Source of the DNA: Desulfovibrionaceae bacterium
Lineage (GTDB): Bacteria; Desulfobacterota; Desulfovibrionia; Desulfovibrionales; Desulfovibrionaceae
NCBI GenBank assembly: GCA_016932995.1
Contig: JAFGBU010000021.1
Span: 1-47,726, forward strand
Direction of reading: 5' to 3'
DNA: 47,726 nucleotides
Made by a program: the position numbers and the translations under genes. The notes under the pieces are model-generated. The model did no database searches and was not told the DNA's origin. It saw nothing but the letters and a program-made list of their open reading frames with translations. Shown here in pieces: positions 42,443 to 47,726 of the stretch. Each line of letters opens with the position of its first letter. Position 1 is the first letter of the stretch.

Positions 42443-43384
42443 CTAGTTGACCTCGGGCACGGTCAGGCCGAGTTGGACCGCCAGGCGGCGCACCGGGTCG
42501 TAGTCCTTGTCTCGGGCCGGGATGATGCCTTTGAACTGTGCGGCCTTGAGGATCGCGGCGTGCTCCGGGTCGGAGGGGTTCAACTTGAACATGGCCCGGG
42601 AGATCTTTTCCACCACCTCCGGGTCCAGGCCCTGCCTGTGGGCGTAGACCCAGCCGGGATAGGGACGCGTTTCGGCGATGATCTTGATCTGGTCTATGTC
42701 CAGGCGGTCGCGCATGACCATGAGCGTGCCTTCGCGGATCGTCCCGAAGTCGTACTTGCCGGCGTAGACGTACACGACCACCTTTTCCTGTTTCCCCCCG
42801 GGGCCCGGGGAAAAGGCGATCTCGGCGAAGTCGGAGCGGTTCATGCCCAATTCCTTGAACAGGCCCAGGGCGAACAGAAAGCCCCCGGCCGACAGCGGAT
42901 CGACCGCGATCCAGCGCTTGCCGCGGCAGTCGGCCAGGGTGTTGATCTTGGGGTTGTCCCGGCGGCAGATTATCTGGCCGCGGAAGTCAGGGCAGCCCCA
43001 GCCCTCCTCGATGCGGGCAAAGGCCTTGGCCCCGGCCTCGGCGATGTTGATGTACACCAGGGGGTTGGAAAAGGAGATGTCGATCTCGCCCCGTTCGACC
43101 ATCTTTACGTGTTCATAGAAGGTGTTGGGAAAGACCTGGCGGATGGTCAGGCCGGTCTCGCGCATCAGGTATTCGATGAGCGGGTGGTGGCGTTTGTAGG
43201 AGATGGTATGCGAGTATTGGGGCAGGTAGGCGTAGTTGATGGCCTTTGTCTGTTGGCCGCTGGTGATCTCGGTGTGCTTTGACAGGTCCACCTCGACCAT
43301 GGGTTCGCTGTCCCCGCACCCGGCCAGGGCGATCAGCCCGGCGGCCAGCGCGAGCAGGCAGAGGGCTCGGAGGCGAACCTTCAT
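42443..43384 (-). CDS. PhnD-like periplasmic binding lipoprotein
   Basis: The 313-residue protein has a lipoprotein signal (LIALAGC, with the lipidated Cys23). The mature part is a type-2 periplasmic binding protein of the phosphonate/phosphite family (PhnD): NYAYLPQYSHTI, YEHVKMVERGEIDISFSNPLVYI, CRGKRWIAVDPLSAGGFLFALGLF and KYDFGTIREGTLMVM. No ABC transporter permease or ATPase is next to it; instead, the histidine kinase follows with no gap. It therefore probably presents a ligand to the kinase sensor rather than feeding a transporter. The ligand is unknown (phosphonate, phosphite or a sulfur oxyanion). Confidence 0.85.
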   Translation of the reverse strand: MKVRLRALCLLALAAGLIALAGCGDSEPMVEVDLSKHTEITSGQQTKAINYAYLPQYSHTISYKRHHPLIEYLMRETGLTIRQVFPNTFYEHVKMVERGEIDISFSNPLVYINIAEAGAKAFARIEEGWGCPDFRGQIICRRDNPKINTLADCRGKRWIAVDPLSAGGFLFALGLFKELGMNRSDFAEIAFSPGPGGKQEKVVVYVYAGKYDFGTIREGTLMVMRDRLDIDQIKIIAETRPYPGWVYAHRQGLDPEVVEKISRAMFKLNPSDPEHAAILKAAQFKGIIPARDKDYDPVRRLAVQLGLTVPEVN

Positions 43385-43398
43385 GTCTTTGCTCTCCC

Positions 43399-43962
43399 TT
43401 AGGCTCCCTTGTCCGGCCCGAACCAGCTCAAGGGCTCCTCCATCGGGGCGTCGTTGCGCGCCAGGGCCCGCTGTATCCTGTCCAGCAGGGGCAGGCGCGG
43501 CTTGATCTTGGAGAAGCCCAGGCGCAGGATTAGATACAGGATCAGGAAAATCGCCGCATGGCCGAGTTGGAAGCCGATCACGGGCAGGCCGTGGATGGCC
43601 AGGTCGCCGAACCTGGCGTCCAGCCAGCCCAGGGCAAAGGGCAGGGGCCAGATGCTGACCGCGAAAAGGGCGGCCCGGGCGAAAAAGCTCTTGCCGAAGT
43701 ACTCGTTGGCCAGCAGGTTGCTGGCCTTGTAGGACTCCTTGTCCTTTGCCCGGATGGCCCGCACCGAGATGTTGTGCATGCGGACCATCTCCCGTTCCTG
43801 GGCCTGATAGTGGGAGCGGTTCAGGAGATAGACCAGGCCCGTGCTGACTGCGCCCAACAGGACGCAGCCCAGGGCCAGGGCGGCCGTGCCCAGGTAGAAC
43901 CCCGCCACGGGGTTGTCCGGGAGGCGGTAGAGGAGGATGAGCAGACGATCAAGGGTTTCCAT
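43399..43962 (-). CDS. EMC3/DUF106-like membrane protein of unknown function
   Basis: The 187-residue protein has three hydrophobic helices (about 18-46, 93-112 and 128-147). After the first comes a charged, likely coiled-coil segment (YQAQEREMVRMHNISVRAIRAKDKESYKASNLLAN). This layout, with a helix-coil-helix-helix order and an N-in coil, resembles the Oxa1/EMC3/DUF106 superfamily. Sequence identity was not checked, so the call is weak. It sits in the cluster between the TauE-like exporter (106 bases) and the PhnD-like lipoprotein (14 bases). Confidence 0.5.
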   Translation of the reverse strand: METLDRLLILLYRLPDNPVAGFYLGTAALALGCVLLGAVSTGLVYLLNRSHYQAQEREMVRMHNISVRAIRAKDKESYKASNLLANEYFGKSFFARAALFAVSIWPLPFALGWLDARFGDLAIHGLPVIGFQLGHAAIFLILYLILRLGFSKIKPRLPLLDRIQRALARNDAPMEEPLSWFGPDKGA

Positions 43963-44025
43963 GGCCTTTGCTTTTTGAGCTTGCGCTTGCGATCATTTGT
44001 ACCACGGCGCCCTGCTTTGTTAAAG

Positions 44026-44050
44026 GGGGGCGGGCCCGGCGCCCGCCCCC
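44026..44050 (-). terminator. Hairpin after the TauE-like gene
   Basis: GGGGGCGGGC (44026-44035) pairs perfectly with GCCCGCCCCC (44041-44050) across 5 bases. On the minus strand it lies past the TauE stop and is followed by TTTAAC. It may reduce read-through into the five genes downstream. Confidence 0.5.
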
Positions 44051-44068
44051 GGCCTTTTGAGACGCGAC

Positions 44069-45223
44069 CTAGAAGGGGGGCACCCAGGACGTCCCAAAAA
44101 AGCCCTTGGTGGTGTAGCGGATGCCTACGTAGAAGGCCAGGATGACGAAGATGATCTTCAGCCACCTGTCCGGGATGTACTTGGAGGTGTGGGGTCCGAT
44201 GCACGATCCGACCAGGATGCCCAAGAGCTCCACGCCGATGAGCGGCCAGTAGACCGGGGTCCCCTTTACCACCATGTAGGTGCTGATGCTGATGATCATT
44301 CCGACGAGCACGGCCAGGGACGAGGTCCCGGCCACCAGGTACATGGGAAGTCCGGCGATGCTGGTCAGGAACGGCACCAGCAGAAATCCGCCGCCGACCC
44401 CGAGGAAGGAGGCCATGGCCGCGATGAAGAAGCCGCCGATCACCGGGATGATGGGGTTGAACTCGAACTCGACCCCGAAGAAGCTGAACCTGATCTTGCG
44501 CAGGCTGAAGCCCTTCATTTTGACGCCCATCTCCGAGGTGTCCACCTCGCCGCCCTCGCGCTTGGCCTTGACCGAGCTCTCAAAGGCCCTGGCCGCGTCC
44601 CTGGCCTTCTGCTTCCTGGCCAGCCCCGCGGGCGTGGTCTCGTAGAGCAGGTAGCAGCCCAGGAACAGGACGAACAGGCCGAAGTAGCCGAGATACTGCT
44701 TCAGGGATATCTTGCCCGCGGTCAGCCAGGGCACGAGGTAGGAGGCGGCCACGGAGCCGACTATCAGACACAGGGCCAGGGGCAGGACCACGCGGCCCAT
44801 GCGGTAGTAGTTGGCCACGGAGATGCCCGAGCTGGTGCCCACCAGCCACTGGTTGGATACCCGGATGGAGTCGGTGACGACCTTGTTCAGCGCCGAACCC
44901 TTGCCGAATCCCGAGGCGTAGTTGCCGAACCCGAAGATGGTGATGTGGCCCACGCCGGCCATGATTCCTCCGAAGGCGCCCACCGTGGTGTATATCCAGC
45001 CGACCCACAGGGCCCAGAAAAAGCCCACGACCAGATTCACCTGCGGGCCCCCGGGGATGCCCAAGAACCCCGCAACCGCCTCTTCGTTGATCTGGCCCGC
45101 CCCAGGCCCCTTTGGGGTCGCGGCGATGGCGTCGGCCAGACGGTCGGCCCAGGCCGGCTCAAGCCAAAGGGCGAAGCAGCTCAGAACAAGGACGGTGATC
45201 AATACGATCCTGCTTGTCTTCAT
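44069..45223 (-). CDS. TauE/SafE-family sulfite/organosulfur exporter
   Basis: The ATG at 45223 has AGGAGG 7 bases upstream and gives 384 residues. A signal-like helix (1-26) is followed by eight or so membrane helices in two halves. The family motifs appear as VGAFGGIMAGVGHI and MASFLGVGGGFLLVPFLTSIAG, with PxYxxGT-like MYLVAGTSSLAVLV. A cytoplasmic insert of about 100 residues between the halves makes it longer than the normal 250-residue TauE. It likely moves sulfite or a related anion out of the cell. It follows the DUF169 gene by 11 bases. Confidence 0.85.
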   Translation of the reverse strand: MKTSRIVLITVLVLSCFALWLEPAWADRLADAIAATPKGPGAGQINEEAVAGFLGIPGGPQVNLVVGFFWALWVGWIYTTVGAFGGIMAGVGHITIFGFGNYASGFGKGSALNKVVTDSIRVSNQWLVGTSSGISVANYYRMGRVVLPLALCLIVGSVAASYLVPWLTAGKISLKQYLGYFGLFVLFLGCYLLYETTPAGLARKQKARDAARAFESSVKAKREGGEVDTSEMGVKMKGFSLRKIRFSFFGVEFEFNPIIPVIGGFFIAAMASFLGVGGGFLLVPFLTSIAGLPMYLVAGTSSLAVLVGMIISISTYMVVKGTPVYWPLIGVELLGILVGSCIGPHTSKYIPDRWLKIIFVILAFYVGIRYTTKGFFGTSWVPPF

Positions 45224-45234
45224 GTCCCACCTCC

Positions 45235-46035
45235 TCAGGTCTTGCGTTGGATTTTGTTCTTCTTGAACACGATAAGCGGGCAGTTTTTGCATATGTCCGC
45301 CCCGGGGAAGGCGTCGCCGGGGCGGGTGAGGGCGTAGGAGCCGTATCTTTCCCTGTGCTCGGTCATGCGCCGGATGAACAGTTCGAGGTGCGCGCCGGGG
45401 ATGATGACGTTGATCTCGCCCCGTTCGGTCTTGCCCGCGTTGTAGGACCCGCTGCAGGCCGTGAGCAGGTTGGCCGAGTTTTCCACGAACGAGTGGACGT
45501 TTCCGCAGCAGGCCGCGGAGTTCATGGTCAGGTTGGTGGTCAGCGGGTGGACGTCCATGGCCGACATGTAGAAGTTGACCAGGTGGTAGGCCTGCATGGT
45601 GTCGCAGTAGATATGCACCGTGTCCGGCGGGAAATAGGCCTCGGCCAGGGGCGAGACCACGACGGCCTTGAGCTTTCCCTCGGGGAGCCTGGACTTGGTC
45701 TTGACGAAGCGCTCGGCCTGGGCCAGGTCCCGGGTGTACTTCGCGTGGCTCTTGATCTCGTCTTGGTCAAGGCCCTTGAGGCCGAAGACGAACATGGCGT
45801 TGGTGCAGCCGAGGTCCTCGGGCATCGCGAGCACGATCTGGCCCTTCATCCTGGCCGCTATTTCCCACTGGCAGAAGGTCGTCTTCTTCAGCGGGGTGTA
45901 GTATTCGGGGACCTTTTCCTTGAATCTTTCCAACTCGTGGTCATCAAAGATGAACTTGACGGCCACAGGGTAGTGCATGAGCCGCAGCCCGTCGTAAAGG
46001 ATGTCTTGCATTTCCTTGCGATTGATTTTATTCAT
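45235..46035 (-). CDS. DUF169 family protein
   Basis: The ATG at 46035 has AAGGAG upstream and gives 266 residues with no membrane helix. The DUF169 fold is recognisable: MHYPVAVKFIF, LKKTTFCQWEIAARMKGQIV, GCTNAMFVFGL, NSAACCGNVHSF, LLTACSGSYN and ICKNCPLI. The eight or so cysteines, several in pairs, suggest an iron-sulfur site. The family has no proven function. It is the first gene of the eight-gene cluster. The candidate regulatory palindromes described below lie upstream. Confidence 0.78.
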   Translation of the reverse strand: MNKINRKEMQDILYDGLRLMHYPVAVKFIFDDHELERFKEKVPEYYTPLKKTTFCQWEIAARMKGQIVLAMPEDLGCTNAMFVFGLKGLDQDEIKSHAKYTRDLAQAERFVKTKSRLPEGKLKAVVVSPLAEAYFPPDTVHIYCDTMQAYHLVNFYMSAMDVHPLTTNLTMNSAACCGNVHSFVENSANLLTACSGSYNAGKTERGEINVIIPGAHLELFIRRMTEHRERYGSYALTRPGDAFPGADICKNCPLIVFKKNKIQRKT

Positions 46036-46104
46036 AGGGTATCTCCTTAGTATTAAACATTTTTTAGCACTTCGTATGCCCAGGGGCATGGCCGAGGTCC
46101 TTAG

Positions 46105-46136
46105 TTAAGGCCAGGTTATTCTATCCCTGGCCCTAA
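46105..46136. promoter_or_regulatory. Inverted repeat upstream of the DUF169 gene
   Basis: GGCCAGG (46109-46115) and CCTGGCC (46126-46132) are separated by 10 bases. The arms extend with one mismatch to TTAAGGCCAGG and CCTGGCCCTAA. It lies 70 bases before the ATG at 46035 and may be an operator, or a hairpin in the leader. Confidence 0.5.
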
Positions 46137-46206
46137 ACAACCATTGTGCCGGAAATAACTATCGGAACCGGGCAGTTGGGGAAAATGGCGGTTTTTGGCC
46201 CGGTCT

Positions 46207-46226
46207 ATTGTGATTATTTTCACAAT
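46207..46226. promoter_or_regulatory. CRP/FNR-family (HcpR-like) binding site
   Basis: ATTGTGATTATTTTCACAAT is a near-perfect palindrome with the core TGTGA-N6-TCACA. This is the consensus of CRP-type factors and resembles the reported HcpR site of sulfate reducers. It lies about 172 bases upstream of the DUF169 start and has no other gene close by, so it probably controls the minus-strand cluster. Confidence 0.6.
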
Positions 46227-46250
46227 CTAGAAAACTGTGTTTGTCGCCCC

Positions 46251-46312
46251 GCTGTTCAGGGCAAGGTGTCGGCGTTCAAGGCAAAAGGGCTGGCGTTCAG
46301 GGCAAAAGGGGT
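46251..46312 (+). repeat. Three copies of a 21-base direct repeat
   Basis: GCTGTTCAGGGCAAGGTGTC, GGCGTTCAAGGCAAAAGGGCT and GGCGTTCAGGGCAAAAGGGGT lie next to each other at 46251, 46271 and 46292, and a fourth, decayed copy follows at 46313. The spacing is about two helical turns. They lie between the CRP-like site and the WYL remnant and code for no convincing protein. Confidence 0.65.
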
Positions 46313-46398
46313 GGCTTTCGGGAAGGTTTGGCGTTGTTTTTGGGTTTGAGGGGCGGCCTGGTTATTGCCTGGGCGGGTTCGGCCTTGTCTCCGGCCCT

Positions 46399-46907
46399 TT
46401 AACCCGGCTTCCGGCCGTCTGGTCTTATGTCTCCGGGCTCGGGGCGTTTTGGGTGGCCGGGGGGAAGGCTTAGACCATACATTTGAAGGATGCTGGCGGC
46501 AGCTTGCGAGGAGTAGCGTTCGGCAAGGACGTCGATCTCGGGCTTGAGTTCCTCACGCAGGTCTTCGGGTTCCGGCAGCTCCACCTCTGCCCCCCGGGAC
46601 AAGACCCAGTGTATCAGATCCCATCTGCCCGAGGTCTCAACATGGATAAGCAGGGAGCCGTCTGGTTGCTCCCGAATGTCCTGTCTCTGGAAGAACTTCC
46701 GCTCCAGGATATACTTGGCGTCCGACGCGGGCACACCCGGATGGTCGCCTTGAGCGGATCGTCGCAGGTGAGGCCGAACAGCCCTGAACCTGGCGCGGAC
46801 ATTATGCAGAAAAAACGCAGCATCTCCTGGCTGCGTCCCCAAAAACGCCACACCCCGCTCCTGTCATGCTCAGAAACGGGGGGCGTGGTCATGTCGAATG
46901 TCAACAC
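46399..46907 (-). pseudogene. WYL-domain transcription regulator remnant
   Basis: Only the C-terminal regulatory part can be recognised, and it is split between two frames. In one frame from about 46770, SGLFGLTCDDPLKATIRV is the start of the segment; the next frame carries SDAKYILERKFFQRQ, EQPDGSLLIHV, LIHWVLSRGAEVELPEPE and LREEL. The switch falls near 46735, which implies a frameshift. The N-terminal DNA-binding domain is not found. WYL proteins often control accessory genes in response to small ligands or nucleic acids. It lies between the main cluster and gvpA. Confidence 0.55.
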
Positions 46908-46956
46908 TTTTTTTGAGAAAAGCGGATAACGGCGAGCTGCTCACTGCGGAGGATGT

Positions 46957-47235
46957 CTACCTTGAAACAAGGTCGTTCTCTGGCTCACGCGAATCATGGA
47001 CCGCGGCCTCAAGCTGGATGAAGGATTCTTTGACCTGGCTCGATGGATCGTTGGTGAGCATTTTCACGAGGTCTTCCTCGCTGTCGGGCGCTGGTTCCAT
47101 GCCAACGGGAATCGTCTGCAAAGCGGGCGTCTCAAGCGTTTGCGCAAGGGGTTTGAAGAGGTCCGTGATGATGCCTCGGGTTGCCCCAATTTTTTGGGGC
47201 ACGGTCATGGAAAACGCGTCGCCGTCCCTCGCCAA
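46957..47235 (-). CDS. Small ORF of unknown function, possibly eroded
   Basis: The frame gives 92 residues from TTG, or 83 from the ATG at 47208. It reads MTVPQKIGATRGIITDLFKP and ends with EPENDLVSR. It is hydrophilic, without membrane helix or a motif I recognise. A weak GAGGG site lies upstream. As it sits next to the WYL remnant in a decayed region, it may be another gene fragment. Confidence 0.25.
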   Translation of the reverse strand: MARDGDAFSMTVPQKIGATRGIITDLFKPLAQTLETPALQTIPVGMEPAPDSEEDLVKMLTNDPSSQVKESFIQLEAAVHDSREPENDLVSR

Positions 47236-47404
47236 GACGGTTTACTAGACCGGCTATGAACTTCTCGTCCGAAGGGGAAAAAAGCCCATTACCGCACCTC
47301 GCGGTGGCCATTGTCTGCTGGAGAAAAGTCGCTGCTGTTTACGGATAGGCTCTAACTTGGCAGCCGCTTGCTAACCCAGGGGCAGCACAGGCGGTAGACC
47401 ATTA
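47236..47404. other. Intergenic stretch without recognisable genes
   Basis: These bases carry no convincing frame, repeat or hairpin on either strand. Composition is closer to balanced than in the rest of the window. The palindromes and the promoter that follow at 47405-47521 form the upstream control region of gvpA. Confidence 0.5.
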
Positions 47405-47432
47405 TGGAATCCATTCCATGGAAACGATTCCA
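47405..47432. promoter_or_regulatory. Two adjacent palindromic operator sites upstream of gvpA
   Basis: TGGAATCCATTCCA (47405-47418) and TGGAAACGATTCCA (47419-47432) lie end to end. Each is a 14-base TGGAA-N4-TTCCA palindrome. They are about 75 bases upstream of the candidate -24/-12 promoter, which is a normal place for enhancer sites of NtrC-type activators. Confidence 0.6.
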
Positions 47433-47504
47433 CAGTTCGGCGTTTTCCCTGACTCGTCGCATTAATAACCATCTGAAAAAATACGATATTATTACTCAAG
47501 ACGC

Positions 47505-47521
47505 TTGGCATGCATCTTGAT
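47505..47521 (+). promoter_or_regulatory. Candidate sigma-54 (-24/-12) promoter of gvpA
   Basis: TTGGCATGCATCTTGAT has GG at 47507-47508 and TTGA at 47517-47520. The GG and the -12 dinucleotide are spaced by exactly 10 bases, as in TGGCAC-N5-TTGC. The -12 GC is GA here, which weakens the match. It lies 56 bases before the gvpA ATG. A palindrome AGGCTAGCCT (47533-47542) covers the probable start site. Confidence 0.5.
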
Positions 47522-47576
47522 GTGGGACTGCTAGGCTAGCCTCTTTCCCAACCTATAAACAAGCAGGAGATTACCC

Positions 47577-47726
47577 ATGGCAAAGGTACAGAAGTCCACG
47601 GATTCTTCCAGTCTGGCCGAAGTCGTCGATCGCATCCTCGACAAGGGCATCGTGATCGACGCCTGGGTCAAGGTGTCGCTGGTGGGGATCGAGCTGTTGT
47701 CCGTCGAAGCCCGGGTGGTCATCGCC
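47577..47726 (+). CDS. gvpA: Gas vesicle major structural protein GvpA, 5' part
   Basis: The window ends after 50 codons. The protein starts [20 protein letters not shown] and continues [30 protein letters not shown]. The SSSLAEV[14 protein letters not shown] segment and the VSLVGIELL strand are the hallmarks of GvpA, the small hydrophobic protein that builds the gas vesicle wall. An AGGAG site stands 7 bases before the ATG. The remaining gvp genes should lie beyond the window edge. The upstream region has a sigma-54-like promoter. Confidence 0.95.
   Translation, partial: MAKVQKSTDSSSLAEVVDRILDKGIVIDAWVKVSLVGIELLSVEARVVIA

Noticed and set aside
46146-46349. 67-residue plus-strand ORF from GTG over the CRP-like site and tandem repeats
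   Set aside because: It has no ribosome site, no recognisable domain, and its C-terminal pattern comes from the DNA repeats.
46898-47248. 116-residue plus-strand ORF opposite the small minus-strand ORF
   Set aside because: It is Ser-rich, has no start signal or motif, and lies in a decayed region.

Overview
The window reads as one contiguous piece of a very GC-rich, Gram-negative, anaerobic bacterial chromosome, most likely a member of the Desulfobacterota (former Deltaproteobacteria). I infer this from several features together: a Tol-Pal envelope operon, two separate 2-oxoacid:ferredoxin oxidoreductases, a fused AccA-AccD carboxyltransferase, an archaeal-type phosphoglycerate mutase (ApgM), RecD2, a two-CW histidine kinase, and TauE/DUF169 genes. 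No database search was possible, so the taxonomic call is an inference. I saw no rRNA, tRNA, CRISPR array or intact insertion sequence.

Layout. 1-3.0 kb (+): the end of tolR, then tolA, tolB and pal, closed by a strong terminator. 3.0-6.2 kb (-): pgpA, an alpha/beta hydrolase, maf and an RmlD-like reductase. 6.27-6.41 kb: an intergenic element made of five consecutive inverted repeats. 6.6-9.3 kb (+): a motB-motA pair and glucokinase. 9.2-17.3 kb and on to 18.5 kb (-): galU, porB/porA/porD, an amidohydrolase, a YbgC-like thioesterase, apgM, an AT-rich BglII-type endonuclease island, homoserine dehydrogenase and an AlaC-type aminotransferase. 18.7-31.6 kb (+): ilvE, dnaX, ybaB, recR, the detached porC, a TPR protein, recD2, ferritin, a degenerate ferritin-like protein, korA-korB and a degenerate exosortase-EpsI fusion. 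31.6-35.3 kb (-): accA-accD fusion and accC. 35.5-36.8 kb (+): an FAD/NAD oxidoreductase.

36.8-46.0 kb (-) is the most unusual block. Eight closely packed genes encode a DUF169 protein, a TauE-like exporter, an EMC3-like membrane protein, a PhnD-like lipoprotein, a histidine kinase with a cysteine cluster inserted in its HAMP domain, a receiver protein, a PEP-synthase-like protein lacking the usual catalytic barrel, and a tyrosine phosphatase fused to a cysteine-rich domain. A perfect CRP/FNR-family palindrome lies upstream. I infer a sensing and phosphotransfer system for a small anion, probably a sulfur or phosphorus oxyanion.

46.0-47.6 kb is gene-poor and AT-richer. It has short tandem repeats and an eroded WYL-type regulator, and leads to a gas vesicle gene (gvpA) cut by the window edge. 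gvpA is preceded by a candidate sigma-54 promoter and two adjacent palindromes placed like enhancer sites. The sequence thus suggests a buoyant anaerobe whose gas vesicle locus is under sigma-54 control.
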